Assembly (NCBI RefSeq): GCF_000478605.2 | Contig: NZ_ASHX02000001.1 | Span: forward strand, 6,029,001-6,093,000 | DNA length: 64,000 nt | Origin: Streptomyces thermolilacinus SPC6 | Lineage (GTDB): Bacteria; Actinomycetota; Actinomycetes; Streptomycetales; Streptomycetaceae | Direction of reading: 5' to 3' | In this document: positions 57,571 through 64,000 of the stretch, in pieces | How the letters are laid out: every line of letters starts with the position of its first letter | Numbering within the stretch: position 1 is the stretch's first letter | The notes under the pieces: model-generated | Told to the model about the DNA's origin: nothing | The model's database searches: none | What the model saw: the letters and a program-made list of their open reading frames with translations, nothing else | Position numbers and translations under genes: made by a program

Positions 57571-58860
57571 ATGCGAGGGATTCTCAGCGAGGGGCGGCGC
57601 CGACTGGGCGTCGCGGGGGCGGCGACGGCGCTGCTCGCGACCGGGCTGGCCGGTGCGGGAGGGGCGGTGGCGCACGCCGCCGAAGGGGCCGCCGGGTCGG
57701 TCGCCCTCACCACCCCCGGTGTCGCCGCGGGCGGGCAGGTCACCCACACGGTGACCGTCGACGCGGCGGAGGGCGGGGTGCTGACCCTCGGTTTCGGCAC
57801 CGCCGACGACCAGCGGCCCTGGGGCATGCGGGACGAGTGGAGCATCGGCCTGACGGTCGGCGCGGCCGACGGCGCGCCGCAGCCGTGCGCGTACCCGGGG
57901 AGTCTGCTGCTCACCGAGCAGGTGCGCTGCGAACTCCCCGCCGGTACGCACACGCTGACGTACCGGGTGGCGGCGTCCGCGTCGGTGCCGTCCTGGCACG
58001 TCGTCGTGGACGCCCGGTTCGCCCCGGCCTCCGGTACGCCCGGTCCCACGGCCGCCGGACGGTTCGACGTGGCCGGGGTGAGCGCGGTGCCGATGGACTG
58101 GGACGTCCTCGCCCGCGACCGGCAGGGCGCCGTCCGCGCGTACAGCCACTACCGCGGCGAGGGCTCGCCCCTGGACCACGAGTGGGGCGCGGACCTGGGC
58201 GTGAACTGGGGTCAGTACGACCGCCTCACCAAGCTCGCGCCGATCGATGTGCGCGGGCGCGGCGGTGACGTGGTGGCGCGGGACGCGTCCGGGGTGCTCT
58301 GGTACCACCAGCTCGCGGGCGGCGGCCGGACCGCGTTCGAGGCGCCGGTGCGGGTCGGTTCCGGGTGGGGCGTGTACCGGTCCATCCGGGGCGCCGGCGA
58401 CCTGACCGGCGACGCGCGCGACGACCTGATCGCCGTGGACGGTTCGGGAGTGCTGTGGCTGTACCCGGGCACGGGCGACGCGGCGCGGCCCTTCGAGGCG
58501 CGCCGCCAGATCGGTACCGGCTGGTCCATCTACACCTCCCTCACCGGCGGTCTCGACATCACCGGCGACCGGAAGGCCGACCTGATCGCCCGGGACGCCT
58601 CCGGCGGCCTGTGGCTGTACCGGGGCACCGGCGTCGGGACGGCCCCGTTCCAGGCCCGTGCGCAGATCGGCACGGGCTGGAACATCTACGACACGCTCAT
58701 CGCGTACGGCGATGTCACGGCGGACGGCAATCCGGAGCTCCTGGCGCGTGACACGGCCGGTGTCATCTGGCAGTACACCGGCACCGGGAACGCGGCCGCG
58801 CCGTTCCAGGCGCGGGTGAAGGCCGCCTCGTACTGGGACGCGTTCGACGCGATCCTCTGA
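57571..58860 (+). CDS. Secreted VCBS/FG-GAP repeat protein
   Basis: A signal peptide (about 1-37, ending AVAHAAE) is followed by a beta-sandwich-like region (about 40-150). Four or five VCBS-like repeats come next (about 165-429), seen as GDLTGDARDDLIAVDGSGVL, then LDITGDRKADLIARDASGGL, then YGDVTADGNPELLARDTAGV. Each repeat ends in a LWLYPGTG-like strand. This suggests an extracellular beta-propeller, often with calcium at the Asp loops. No catalytic residues were found, so an adhesive or binding role is inferred. A GGGAGGGGA leader precedes the ATG. Confidence 0.85.
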   Translation: MRGILSEGRRRLGVAGAATALLATGLAGAGGAVAHAAEGAAGSVALTTPGVAAGGQVTHTVTVDAAEGGVLTLGFGTADDQRPWGMRDEWSIGLTVGAADGAPQPCAYPGSLLLTEQVRCELPAGTHTLTYRVAASASVPSWHVVVDARFAPASGTPGPTAAGRFDVAGVSAVPMDWDVLARDRQGAVRAYSHYRGEGSPLDHEWGADLGVNWGQYDRLTKLAPIDVRGRGGDVVARDASGVLWYHQLAGGGRTAFEAPVRVGSGWGVYRSIRGAGDLTGDARDDLIAVDGSGVLWLYPGTGDAARPFEARRQIGTGWSIYTSLTGGLDITGDRKADLIARDASGGLWLYRGTGVGTAPFQARAQIGTGWNIYDTLIAYGDVTADGNPELLARDTAGVIWQYTGTGNAAAPFQARVKAASYWDAFDAIL

Positions 58861-58880
58861 CGCCTGGGACGAAGGTGAAC

Positions 58881-58912
58881 GGGGCGGTCCGCCGGGTTCG
58901 GCGGTCCGCCCC
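58881..58912. terminator. Hairpin after the VCBS-repeat gene
   Basis: A 14-bp stem with one T-T mismatch (58881-58894 with 58899-58912) has a four-base loop. It serves two convergent genes. Confidence 0.75.
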
Positions 58913-58967
58913 GTCGTGTTGGCGGGCGCGGGGCGCGGGCCGTTCAGGCGCCCGGGGCCCGGGTCGT

Positions 58968-60260
58968 TCAGGCGGTCAGCGGGCGGAAGTTGCGGGCGAG
59001 GGCCCAGGCGGCGACGCGCTCACCGGTCATCGTGCCGGCCTCGTTCGCCGTACGGGTGTGGATGCCGCCCCACATGCGGGCGCCCTCGACATCACTGGTG
59101 TAGTGGCCGGGGACCTGGTAGTGCCGGGTCTTCTTCAGCATGGCCGACGCGATGCGCAGATCCAGGGATGGGTGGTCCGACAGGGTCATCAGCGTCCGCA
59201 CCAGGGCGCCCGCCGTCGTGGTGTGCCCGCTGAGGTAGTCGGGGTGCGAGGGGGTGACGAGGAACGGTTCCCACGCGGGGTCGGCCTCCGTCAGCGGGTT
59301 GCCGTCGTCCGCGGCCTCACGGATCGCCGTGACGGGGCGCCAGGAGCCGTAGTGCAGCTTGGCGTCCCACGCGGCGATGGCGGCGTCGACCTGGACGGTG
59401 TTGACGGCGGCGAACAGGCGGGCCGTGTCGACCAGGTCGAGCCCGTGCCGCTCGGCGCGGTCGGCCAGCGCGCCCTGGAGGTCCACCGTGGTGAAGAAGC
59501 GCGCCGTCTCCGTCTGCTCCGGGGTGCGCACGGTGCTCGTCTTCCCGCCGACCGCCTTCACCTCGTGCAGGTCGGCGGCGTAGCGGGCGGAGGTCAGCGA
59601 GGGAGGCGCCGCGGGCCGGAAGCGGTCGGGCCGCTCGATGAGCATCGGGCGCAGGCGTCCCAGCCACGAGCTGGTGAACGGCTGCTGCGCGGGCGGCGTG
59701 GGCCGCCACACCCCGACGGAGGGCGAGGCGGTGAACGGCACCTGGAGACCGAAGCCGTCGTCCTTGCGCAGCGTGACCATGTGGGCCGCCGCCCGGCGGC
59801 CGAACTCCACGCCCGCCTCTTCGGCGGCCCCGTCCGGCACTTCGGCGAGCGAGGCGGCGTAGGCGCTCTCCAGCCGGGGCTTCGCCTTCGGGAAGTGGTG
59901 GAGCAGCACGTCGTGGGCGGCGGTCGCGGCGGCGGCGACGGAGGACGCCGAGCGGGGCCCGCGCTCGTTCCAGCGGTACGGCTCGTAGCGGCCCTCGATG
60001 CCGACCACCGCGTTGTACATGCCCGCCGAGACGACGGCGTGCCAGATGGAGGTCTCCGACGAGTTCGACTTGCCTTCGGGGTCCACGACCTCGCCCGTCA
60101 GCCGGGCCCAGTCGGCGATGACGGTGCCGGGCGCGGAGACGGCGGGCTCCGCCTGCGCGACGGACGCCGGGAGCGCCGCGGCGGTGGCTGTCAGCCCCAG
60201 CAGCGCGGCCGCGGCGGCCAGCACCCGGCGCGATGACGTTCTCACTGATGTCTTATGCAC
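58968..60260 (-). CDS. Vanadium-dependent haloperoxidase / PAP2 superfamily enzyme, secreted
   Basis: The 430-residue protein has a signal peptide (1-37). The phosphate/vanadate-binding motifs are LHYGSWRPVTAIR (the KxxxxxxRP element, with Lys at the start of KLHYGSWRP), PSHPDYLSGHTT (PSGH element) and ARMWGGIHTR (RxxxGxH, last motif). These residues bind vanadate in haloperoxidases or phosphate in PAP2 phosphatases. Sequence features (AWDAKLHYGSWRPV, RTLMTLSD) fit the bacterial haloperoxidase-like group. Halogenation has not been shown for most. It is divergent from the riboswitch gene. Confidence 0.87.
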   Translation of the reverse strand: MHKTSVRTSSRRVLAAAAALLGLTATAAALPASVAQAEPAVSAPGTVIADWARLTGEVVDPEGKSNSSETSIWHAVVSAGMYNAVVGIEGRYEPYRWNERGPRSASSVAAAATAAHDVLLHHFPKAKPRLESAYAASLAEVPDGAAEEAGVEFGRRAAAHMVTLRKDDGFGLQVPFTASPSVGVWRPTPPAQQPFTSSWLGRLRPMLIERPDRFRPAAPPSLTSARYAADLHEVKAVGGKTSTVRTPEQTETARFFTTVDLQGALADRAERHGLDLVDTARLFAAVNTVQVDAAIAAWDAKLHYGSWRPVTAIREAADDGNPLTEADPAWEPFLVTPSHPDYLSGHTTTAGALVRTLMTLSDHPSLDLRIASAMLKKTRHYQVPGHYTSDVEGARMWGGIHTRTANEAGTMTGERVAAWALARNFRPLTA

Positions 60261-60639
60261 GATTTCGCCCCTGTTTGGTGAGCTTTCAATACCCTCACCC
60301 TCTTTGGTGTGGCGTGGTCCGCAACCGCTGCGGTCCCGTCCAGCGCCGTCCGGGCGTCCGGGCCACCCGGACGGAGTCGGGACGCCGTTATGTCCGATTA
60401 GGTGACGTTTGGGGGATTTCTTGAAGAAGGGGGAATTGGCGGGGGTTTGTGGTGTGGTGGCGGCAACGCACGCGCCGACCGTAATCCGTGATGTCGGTCA
60501 CGGTGCCCCGGCGGCGGAATTCGGCGTACACCGCGCCGTGGCACGGAATTCGCCGCGGACGGCACCGGAAATGGATCTTCGGCTGGAATTCCGGGCCTTG
60601 TTCCGGTCGGCTGATGTCGTTTACGGTCACCGTCATTCC
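60261..60639. other. 379-bp divergent promoter region
   Basis: AT-richer than its surroundings, with no convincing gene. It should contain the haloperoxidase promoter and, near 60610-60640, the start of the riboswitch transcript. Confidence 0.45.
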
Positions 60640-60822
60640 GGAGGGAACGCCGAATCCTGCCGCCCACCGGACTCCCAGTACTCACACATTCGCGCTCGGC
60701 AGGAGCGGGGGAACCAGGTAAGTCGCCGGTCCGGGCATCCGGAACGGCTTGGGGTGAAGTCGTGGGCGACCGCGGCCGGGCATCTCCAGCCCGAACCCGA
60801 CAGCTCACCTCGCAGGCGTCGG
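60640..60822 (+). promoter_or_regulatory. c-di-AMP riboswitch (ydaO/yuaA type)
   Basis: The 5' leader of the LysM/transglycosylase gene matches the ydaO consensus in order. It has GCCGAATCCT (60649), GGCAGGAGCGGGGGAACCAG (60698-60717), TTGGGGTGAAG (about 60750), then GCCCGAACCCGACAGCTCAC (about 60789) with CTCGCAGGCG (about 60809). This riboswitch turns off cell-wall hydrolase and ion transport genes when c-di-AMP is high. In Streptomyces it precedes rpf-type genes. Confidence 0.92.
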
Positions 60823-60836
60823 AGAGGAAACGCCCC

Positions 60837-61616
60837 ATGCCCGCACTGGGTAAGCACCGCCGTCCCAAGAGCAACCGCCTCAGCCGTGGACTCGTCGTCG
60901 CGAGCACCGGCGGAGCCGCTCTCGCCCTGCCCCTGACCGGCGCCGCGACCGCCTCCGCCGCCCCGAGCGCGGCTCCCGCCGCGGTCACCGTCGCCGCCCA
61001 GGCGCCCGCCGCCGCGGTCAAGGCCGCCAAGGCCGTCACGTACACCGTGACCGTCGGCGACACGCTGTCCGGCATCGCCTCCGACCACTCCCTGAGCGGC
61101 GGCTGGAAGAAGCTGTACGCGGACAACAAGAACGCCATCGGTGACAACCCGTCACTTATCCGTCCGGGTCTGAAGCTCACCGTCGGCGCCAAGGCCCCGA
61201 CCGCCGAGAAGGCCACCGCCGAGCGTTCCACGGCGGCCCGCGCCGACCGTTCCGCGGCCCGCACCGCCGTCACCCCCGTCGCCGCGAAGACGTACGCCGA
61301 CAACCTCGACGGCTGGATCAAGGAATCGCTGGACATCATGGCCCAGCGCGGAATTCCGGGCACCTACGAGGGAATTCACCGCAACATCATGCGGGAGTCC
61401 TCCGGAAATCCGCTCGCCATCAACAACTGGGACTCGAACGCCGCCGCCGGTACGCCCTCCAAGGGCCTCCTCCAGGTGATCGACCCCACGTTCCGCGCCT
61501 ACCACGTGCCCGGCACGTCCATGGACCCGTACGACCCGGTCGCCAACATCACCGCCGCGTGCAACTACGCCGCCGACCGGTACGGCTCCATCGACAACGT
61601 CAACGGCCCGTACTGA
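60837..61616 (+). CDS. Secreted LysM plus lytic transglycosylase-like cell wall hydrolase
   Basis: A signal peptide (about 1-42) is followed by a LysM domain (about 67-117, YTVTVGDTLSGIASDHSLSG). After a basic/Ala linker comes an SLT-type domain (about 155-259) with NIMRESSGNPLAINNWDSNA (catalytic Glu in RES) and SKGLLQVIDPTFRAYHVPGT. This is an Rpf/SLT-like enzyme that cleaves peptidoglycan glycan strands, for spore germination or growth. GGAGAGGAAA gives the ATG at 60837. Its expression is governed by the c-di-AMP riboswitch upstream. Confidence 0.92.
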   Translation: MPALGKHRRPKSNRLSRGLVVASTGGAALALPLTGAATASAAPSAAPAAVTVAAQAPAAAVKAAKAVTYTVTVGDTLSGIASDHSLSGGWKKLYADNKNAIGDNPSLIRPGLKLTVGAKAPTAEKATAERSTAARADRSAARTAVTPVAAKTYADNLDGWIKESLDIMAQRGIPGTYEGIHRNIMRESSGNPLAINNWDSNAAAGTPSKGLLQVIDPTFRAYHVPGTSMDPYDPVANITAACNYAADRYGSIDNVNGPY

Positions 61617-61627
61617 GCCTGACGCGC

Positions 61628-61677
61628 CCGCCGGGCACCCGACGCGCCGACCGACCGGCCCGTCGGGTGCCCGGCGG
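61628..61677. terminator. Bidirectional terminator
   Basis: A 17-bp stem, CCGCCGGGCACCCGACG (61628-61644) with 61661-61677, has a 16-base loop. It lies between convergent genes. Confidence 0.85.
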
Positions 61678-61770
61678 CCACGCGCGGAGCCACGGCCGGG
61701 GCGCCTGAGCCGAAGGGCCCGCGCCTCGGAGCGGGGCCCCGCGCCTCAGCGCGGAGCCACAACCGGGGCC

Positions 61771-62790
61771 TCAGTCGTAGAGCGCCGGCCGCTCCACCAG
61801 CTCCACCTCCACGCGGCGTCCCTCCGCCCGTGACCGGAGGCCAGCCTCGCAGACGGCCGCCGCCGCGTACCCGTCCCAGCAGCCCGGCCCGGTCACCTCG
61901 CCGCACAGGGCAGCGTCCACCCAGGCCCGCACCTGCCGGTCGTACGCGTCCTCGAACCGCTCCTCGAAACCGGGCGCGATCGAACCGCCCCACCGGCCGC
62001 CCGTGCTGACCAGCATCCCGTGCGCGTCGCCGATCCGCGCGGTGCCGTTCTCGCACACCGCCTCCGCCTGCACCTGGTAGCCGAACCGGCAGTTGACGTA
62101 GATCTCCACGTCCGCGAGCGCCCCGCCGTCCGTCTCGAACACCACGAACTGCGGGTCGTCCAGGCCCTCCGGGGCGTTCCCCGACGGCCTCGGCCGCATC
62201 ACCGTCACCGCCGTGATCTCCTGCCCCAGCAGCCACCGCGTGGCGTCCATCTCGTGGACCACCGAATCGGCCAGCAGCATCTCGCCGGTGAACCAGGGCG
62301 GCGACGAGGCGTTGCGGTGCCGCTGGTGCAGCATCAGCGCCCGCCCAAGACCGCCGCCGTCCAGCAGCGCCTTCAGCCGCAGGTACTCGGCGTCGTACCG
62401 CCGCATGAACCCCACCTGCACCAGCCGCCTGCCCAGCCGCTCCTCCGCCCGCACCACCCGCAGCGCGGACGCCGCGTCCGGGGTGAGCGGCTTCTCGCAC
62501 AGCACCGGCAGCCCGCGCGCGAGCGCCTCCGTCAGCGCCGCCTCGTGCGCCGGACCGGGTGAGGCGACGAGTACGGCGTCCACCCCGGGCGCGGCGATGG
62601 CGGCGGCCGGGTCCGTGTACGCCGTACAGCCCGCCACACCGTCCGCGACGGCCTTCGCCCGCTCACCGTCCACGTCCGCGACGGCCGCCACCCGCGCCCC
62701 GCTGATCACCCGGTCGATACGGCGCACATGGTCGGCGCCCATCCGCCCCGCACCGACGACGGCCACCCCGAGCGTTCCGCGCCGAGTCAT
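61771..62790 (-). CDS. Gfo/Idh/MocA family oxidoreductase (inositol 2-dehydrogenase-like)
   Basis: The 339-residue protein has the NAD(P)-binding fold GVAVVGAGRMGADHVRRI and VLVASPGPAHE. The EKPL motif (CEKPLTPDA) and the His/Lys substrate site region (DSVVHEMDATRWLLG) are also present. Family members oxidise myo-inositol or related sugars. It is 20 bp downstream of the isomerase/epimerase gene, forming a catabolic pair. Candidate substrates are myo-inositol or a sugar acid. Confidence 0.88.
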   Translation of the reverse strand: MTRRGTLGVAVVGAGRMGADHVRRIDRVISGARVAAVADVDGERAKAVADGVAGCTAYTDPAAAIAAPGVDAVLVASPGPAHEAALTEALARGLPVLCEKPLTPDAASALRVVRAEERLGRRLVQVGFMRRYDAEYLRLKALLDGGGLGRALMLHQRHRNASSPPWFTGEMLLADSVVHEMDATRWLLGQEITAVTVMRPRPSGNAPEGLDDPQFVVFETDGGALADVEIYVNCRFGYQVQAEAVCENGTARIGDAHGMLVSTGGRWGGSIAPGFEERFEDAYDRQVRAWVDAALCGEVTGPGCWDGYAAAAVCEAGLRSRAEGRRVEVELVERPALYD

Positions 62791-62810
62791 GGTCCCTGGG
62801 CCCCTTCCGG

Positions 62811-63725
62811 TCAGGCGCCGCACGAGCGGAGGAACCGGCGCGTGCGCACCGCGACCGGCAGTGGCCGGTCCGGCGGGCACGGGTACATGTCCTGCTCCAC
62901 GATGGCGAACAGGTCCACGCCGAGGCCCTGCGCCGCCGCCAGCACCGGCTCCAGCGCGGGCACCCCGTTCGGCGGCTCGCACATCACCCCGCGCCGCACG
63001 GCGGGACCGAACGGCACCCCTTCCGCCACCACCTCCGCCAGGACGTCCGGGTCCACCTGCTTCAGGTGCAGATAGCCCAGGCGCTCCCCGTACGTCTCGA
63101 TCAGCTTCACGCTGTCGCCGCCGCAGTAGGCGTAGTGCCCCGTGTCCAGGCACAGGGACACCAGGTCCGGGTCGGTCGCGTCGAGGAACCTCTCGACGTG
63201 CTCCTCCGTGTCCAGGTGCGTGTCGGCGTGCGGGTGGACGACGATGCCGAGCCCGTACCGCTCCCGCACCTCGCGCCCCAGCCGCTCCATGCCGCGCGCC
63301 AGGTCCGCCCACTGGGCGGCGGCCAGCTCGGGCGGCTCGATCAGCTCGGCCGTCCGGTCGTCCCGCCAGAACGACGGGATGACCACCAGGTGCCGCGCCC
63401 CCATGGCGCGGGTCAGCTCCGCGACCCGGCTCACCTGCTCCCACGTCGCGTCCCACACGGACGGGCCCCGGTGCAGGGCGGTGAAGACCGTACCGGCGGA
63501 GACCTTCAGGCCGCGCCGTCCGGTCTCGTCGGCGAGCCGGGCCGGGTCGGTGGGGAGGTAGCCGTACGGGCCGAGCTCGATCCACTCGTACCCGGCCTGC
63601 GCCACCTCGTCCAGGAACCTCTCCCAGGGCACCTGCCGAGGGTCGTCGGCGAACCACACGCCCCATGAGTCGGGGGCGGAGCCGATCCTGATGCGGTCGA
63701 GGGACGGGGTGCCTGCGGTGTCCAT
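62811..63725 (-). CDS. Sugar phosphate isomerase/epimerase (IolE-like)
   Basis: The 304-residue TIM barrel has the AP endonuclease 2-like metal-binding set: IRIGSAPDSWGVWFADDPRQ, WIELGPYGYLPTDP, IVVHPHADTHLDT, VSLCLDTGHYAYCG, and AIVEQDMYPC at the end. Members of this group include inosose dehydratase (IolE) and inosose isomerase (IolI). With the downstream Gfo/Idh/MocA gene it looks like part of an inositol or sugar-acid pathway. GAAAGGA is six bases before the ATG at 63725. Confidence 0.88.
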   Translation of the reverse strand: MDTAGTPSLDRIRIGSAPDSWGVWFADDPRQVPWERFLDEVAQAGYEWIELGPYGYLPTDPARLADETGRRGLKVSAGTVFTALHRGPSVWDATWEQVSRVAELTRAMGARHLVVIPSFWRDDRTAELIEPPELAAAQWADLARGMERLGREVRERYGLGIVVHPHADTHLDTEEHVERFLDATDPDLVSLCLDTGHYAYCGGDSVKLIETYGERLGYLHLKQVDPDVLAEVVAEGVPFGPAVRRGVMCEPPNGVPALEPVLAAAQGLGVDLFAIVEQDMYPCPPDRPLPVAVRTRRFLRSCGA

Positions 63726-64000
63726 ACGCGGTCCTTTCACCCGGCGGGCGAGTGGGCGGTGCTGGGCGTGCTCGGCGGTCGTGGTGCTGTCGGTGGTGGT
63801 GTTGTCGGTCGTGACGCTGTCGGTGGTGGTGTTGTCGGTCGTGGTGCTGTCGGTCGTGACGCTGTACGGGCGGGGCCTTCGCTGGTGCTGCCGGTCGGTG
63901 CGGGCGGTTCGCCGGTGGGCGCCGACCCTATCGGCATGATGCCGGGAACGGGCGCCGTGTGGTCCAACTGTCCGGCACCTCACCGTGCGACCGTGGCGAC
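63726..64000. other. Upstream region of the IolE-like gene with 15-bp tandem repeats
   Basis: Five 15-bp units based on GTGCTGTCGGTGGTG run from 63784 to 63858, with the third bases changing. Possible short frames encode Thr/Asp- or Val/Leu-rich strings in both directions but have no ribosome site. The region likely holds the promoter of the isomerase operon. The window ends here. Confidence 0.6.

Noticed and set aside
63691..63939. Val/Leu-rich 82-aa plus-strand frame at the window end
   Set aside because: It is a translation of the 15-bp repeats, has no ribosome site, and overlaps the IolE-like start.

Overview
The window reads as chromosomal DNA of a Streptomyces or close relative. The G+C content is very high and third codon positions are almost always G or C. 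GTG starts are common, Shine-Dalgarno sites are of the GGAGG type, and there are many secreted enzymes. Gene content is typical of the genus: a DasR-type chitinase promoter, nsrR-hmp, a c-di-AMP riboswitch on a LysM/transglycosylase gene, a RheA-type hsp18 locus, and rare TTA (bldA-type) leucine codons in two genes. I saw no tRNA, rRNA, CRISPR array, prophage or insertion sequence. The gene set suggests a moderately variable chromosomal region rather than a mobile island.

Layout. 0-5.6 kb: a membrane-anchored Mrr-type nuclease, RNase H, a short bulb lectin, a lipoprotein overlapping a frameshifted GNAT, a large perfect palindrome, a tandem GNAT, and a GH18 chitinase with its operator. 5.7-11.3 kb: a two-gene unit sharing a short NQAxGxxARA motif (the first gene carries a TTA codon), then MmcQ-like and methyltransferase genes and a long-form GAPDH. 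11.4-13.3 kb: nsrR-hmp with two operator-like sites. 13.3-19.5 kb: a cation/proton antiporter with its RCK_C partner, tatA, an ATP-grasp-independent carboxylate-amine ligase, a four-helix membrane protein, a CBS protein, a TTA-containing DUF72 gene and an unlisted 51-residue basic ORF. 19.8-29.1 kb: two SxxK serine hydrolases around a PucR-type regulator, a LuxR-family LAL regulator and a secreted cutinase of the PET-hydrolase type. 29.2-34.3 kb: secreted GH3 and GH30 enzymes. 34.7-43.4 kb: a sortase without a visible membrane anchor, a second DUF72, several conserved actinobacterial unknowns, an HTH-TPR regulator and a secreted M64 peptidase. 43.5-48.9 kb: an EF-G paralogue, a double alpha/beta hydrolase behind a MerR-type promoter, and a subtilisin. 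49-53.7 kb: an LpqY-SugABC-like sugar importer. 53.8-57.4 kb: a J-domain protein, a RheA-like regulator, hsp18, two DUF2267 genes and a decayed locus. 57.5-64 kb: a VCBS-repeat secreted protein, a vanadium haloperoxidase-like enzyme, the riboswitch-controlled cell wall hydrolase, and an inositol/sugar oxidoreductase-isomerase pair.

Functional threads. One is scavenging of polymers outside the cell (chitinase, GH3, GH30, cutinase, subtilisin, M64, with sugar uptake by the ABC importer). A second is stress response: nitric oxide through nsrR/hmp, heat through the RheA-like locus, and osmotic or potassium control through the antiporter and the c-di-AMP riboswitch. A third is cell wall remodelling (serine hydrolases, sortase, LysM/transglycosylase). 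Family assignments come from motifs and remembered family features; no database search was run.
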